From Limisphaerales bacterium (GTDB lineage Bacteria > Verrucomicrobiota > Verrucomicrobiia > Limisphaerales > UBA11358): a stretch of 6,009 bases of DNA. The notes under the pieces are model-generated. The model saw nothing but the letters and a program-made list of their open reading frames with translations. It was not told where the DNA came from and did no database searches. Numbering within the stretch: the stretch's first letter is position 1; each line of letters begins with the position of its first letter. The translations under genes were made by a program, and so were the position numbers. Below, piece after piece: positions 5,387-6,009 of this stretch. The stretch lies in NCBI GenBank assembly GCA_003133815.1, contig PKZR01000261.1, forward strand, positions 1 to 6,009, written 5' to 3'.

Positions 5387-6009
5387 TTATTCCTCCTTCT
5401 TTTTTTCCATCTCAAGCTTCTCGATCATCTTGCGGAGCTTCCGCAGCGCGAGATTTTGTATCTGGCGCACGCGCTCGCGCGTGACGCCGAATTTCACGCC
5501 GACCTCCTCCAAAGTTTTTTCCGTGCCGCCGTCCAGTCCAAAGCGGTAGCGCAAAATCGTCGCTTCGCGGTTGTCCAGATGCTGGACCATGTCTTGCAAC
5601 ATGTTGACCACGGTCTTGTCTTCCAGATTGTCGTAGGGCGAGGTCGCGTTCTCGTCCTCCACCACGTCGGAAAAATTGTTCGAGTCGTCGTCGCCAATGG
5701 GCGCATCAAGCGATGCGGGACGTATGGCCGCCTGGCGCATCTGGCGCACGCGCGAGGCGGTCATGCCCAGTTCATCGGCCAGTTCATCATCCGTCGGCTC
5801 GTGGCCAAGCTCCTCCTGCAGTTTCATTGCCGTCTTGCGCATCTTGGAAATCTTGTCCACCAGATGCACTGGCAGACGTATGGTCTTGGACTGGTTGGCC
5901 AGAGCGCGCTTGATGGACTGCTTGATCCACCACGAACCGTAGGTCGAAAGTTTTCCGCCCTTGGCCGGGTCGAAACGTTCCACCGCTTTCATGAGGCCGA
6001 TGTTGCCCT
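5387..6009 (-). CDS. primary-type sigma-70 RNA polymerase factor, C-terminal part
   Basis: The gene is cut by the right edge of the window. An ATG at 5992 is internal: the frame continues upstream as GNIGL, which with the Met gives the GNIGLM of sigma-70 region 2. Counting from that Met, region 2.3-2.4 runs through STYGSWWIKQ (16-25) to TIRLPVHLVDK (37-47), which melts and reads the -10 element. Region 3 follows (about 48-90), then an acidic linker rich in Asp and Glu (100-126). Region 4.1 is around LDNREATILRYRFGLDGG (139-156) and the region 4.2 helix-turn-helix TLEEVGVKFGVTRERVRQI (160-178) reads the -35 element. The tail ends in a very charged Glu/Lys run. Intact regions 2.4, 3 and 4 mark a housekeeping or RpoD/RpoS-like factor, not an ECF factor. 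Without the N-terminus I cannot say whether it is the principal sigma. It probably shares a transcript with apt. Confidence 0.95.
   Translation of the reverse strand, partial: GNIGLMKAVERFDPAKGGKLSTYGSWWIKQSIKRALANQSKTIRLPVHLVDKISKMRKTAMKLQEELGHEPTDDELADELGMTASRVRQMRQAAIRPASLDAPIGDDDSNNFSDVVEDENATSPYDNLEDKTVVNMLQDMVQHLDNREATILRYRFGLDGGTEKTLEEVGVKFGVTRERVRQIQNLALRKLRKMIEKLEMEKKKEE
5392..5398 (-). promoter_or_regulatory. strong Shine-Dalgarno sequence for apt
   Basis: Read on the minus strand this is AAGGAGG, 8 nt before the apt ATG. It falls within the last Lys-Glu codons of the sigma-factor gene, so ribosomes finishing that gene cover it, which suggests translational coupling. It is the only textbook Shine-Dalgarno sequence I see in front of a gene in this window and it fixes the apt start. 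Confidence 0.85.

Noticed and set aside
5387..5992. Complete 201-residue sigma factor starting at 5992
   Set aside because: The Met is the M of the conserved GNIGLM; the frame continues to the window edge, so the gene is partial.

Overview
The window looks like an ordinary chromosomal segment of a moderately GC-rich bacterium, most likely a verrucomicrobium. That placement is an inference. It rests on the look of the sigma-factor core (a GSWWIKQ stretch and region 4), on the zinc-ribbon leader fused to a MoxR-type ATPase, and on several starts without a clear Shine-Dalgarno sequence. I could not run a database search. I see no mobile element, CRISPR array, tRNA or rRNA.

Left part, minus strand (3164 down to 108): three closely packed genes, each separated by 9 nt. 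In transcription order they are an OGG1-type 8-oxoguanine DNA glycosylase, an ArnT/PMT-like membrane glycosyltransferase (GT39 type, GTG start) and a ComB-like 2-phosphosulfolactate phosphatase. They are probably one transcript, although their functions are unrelated. Bases 1-107 hold nothing I can support.

Middle, plus strand (3282-4388): a MoxR-family AAA+ ATPase with an N-terminal four-cysteine zinc ribbon. It diverges from the glycosylase across a 117-bp spacer. The usual MoxR partners (a DUF58 protein, VWA-domain proteins, a transglutaminase) do not follow it.

Convergent spacer (4389-4852): after two small hairpins comes the most unusual structure of the window. It is an array of eleven units with an exact 21-bp period and the core GTAAATGAC, separated by variable 12-mers that alternate between two types, giving a 42-bp higher-order period. 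In one frame it encodes a heptapeptide-repeat protein (VNDxxxx). In a second frame the invariant core reads TAA-ATG, so the array becomes a chain of abutting stop-start mini-ORFs. Whether the array is a protein, a DNA-level element or both cannot be settled from this window.

Right part, minus strand (6009 down to 4853): the C-terminal two thirds or so of a primary-type sigma-70 factor, which enters from outside the window. Three nucleotides after its stop comes apt (adenine phosphoribosyltransferase), whose strong Shine-Dalgarno sequence lies inside the last codons of the sigma gene. The two are almost certainly co-transcribed.
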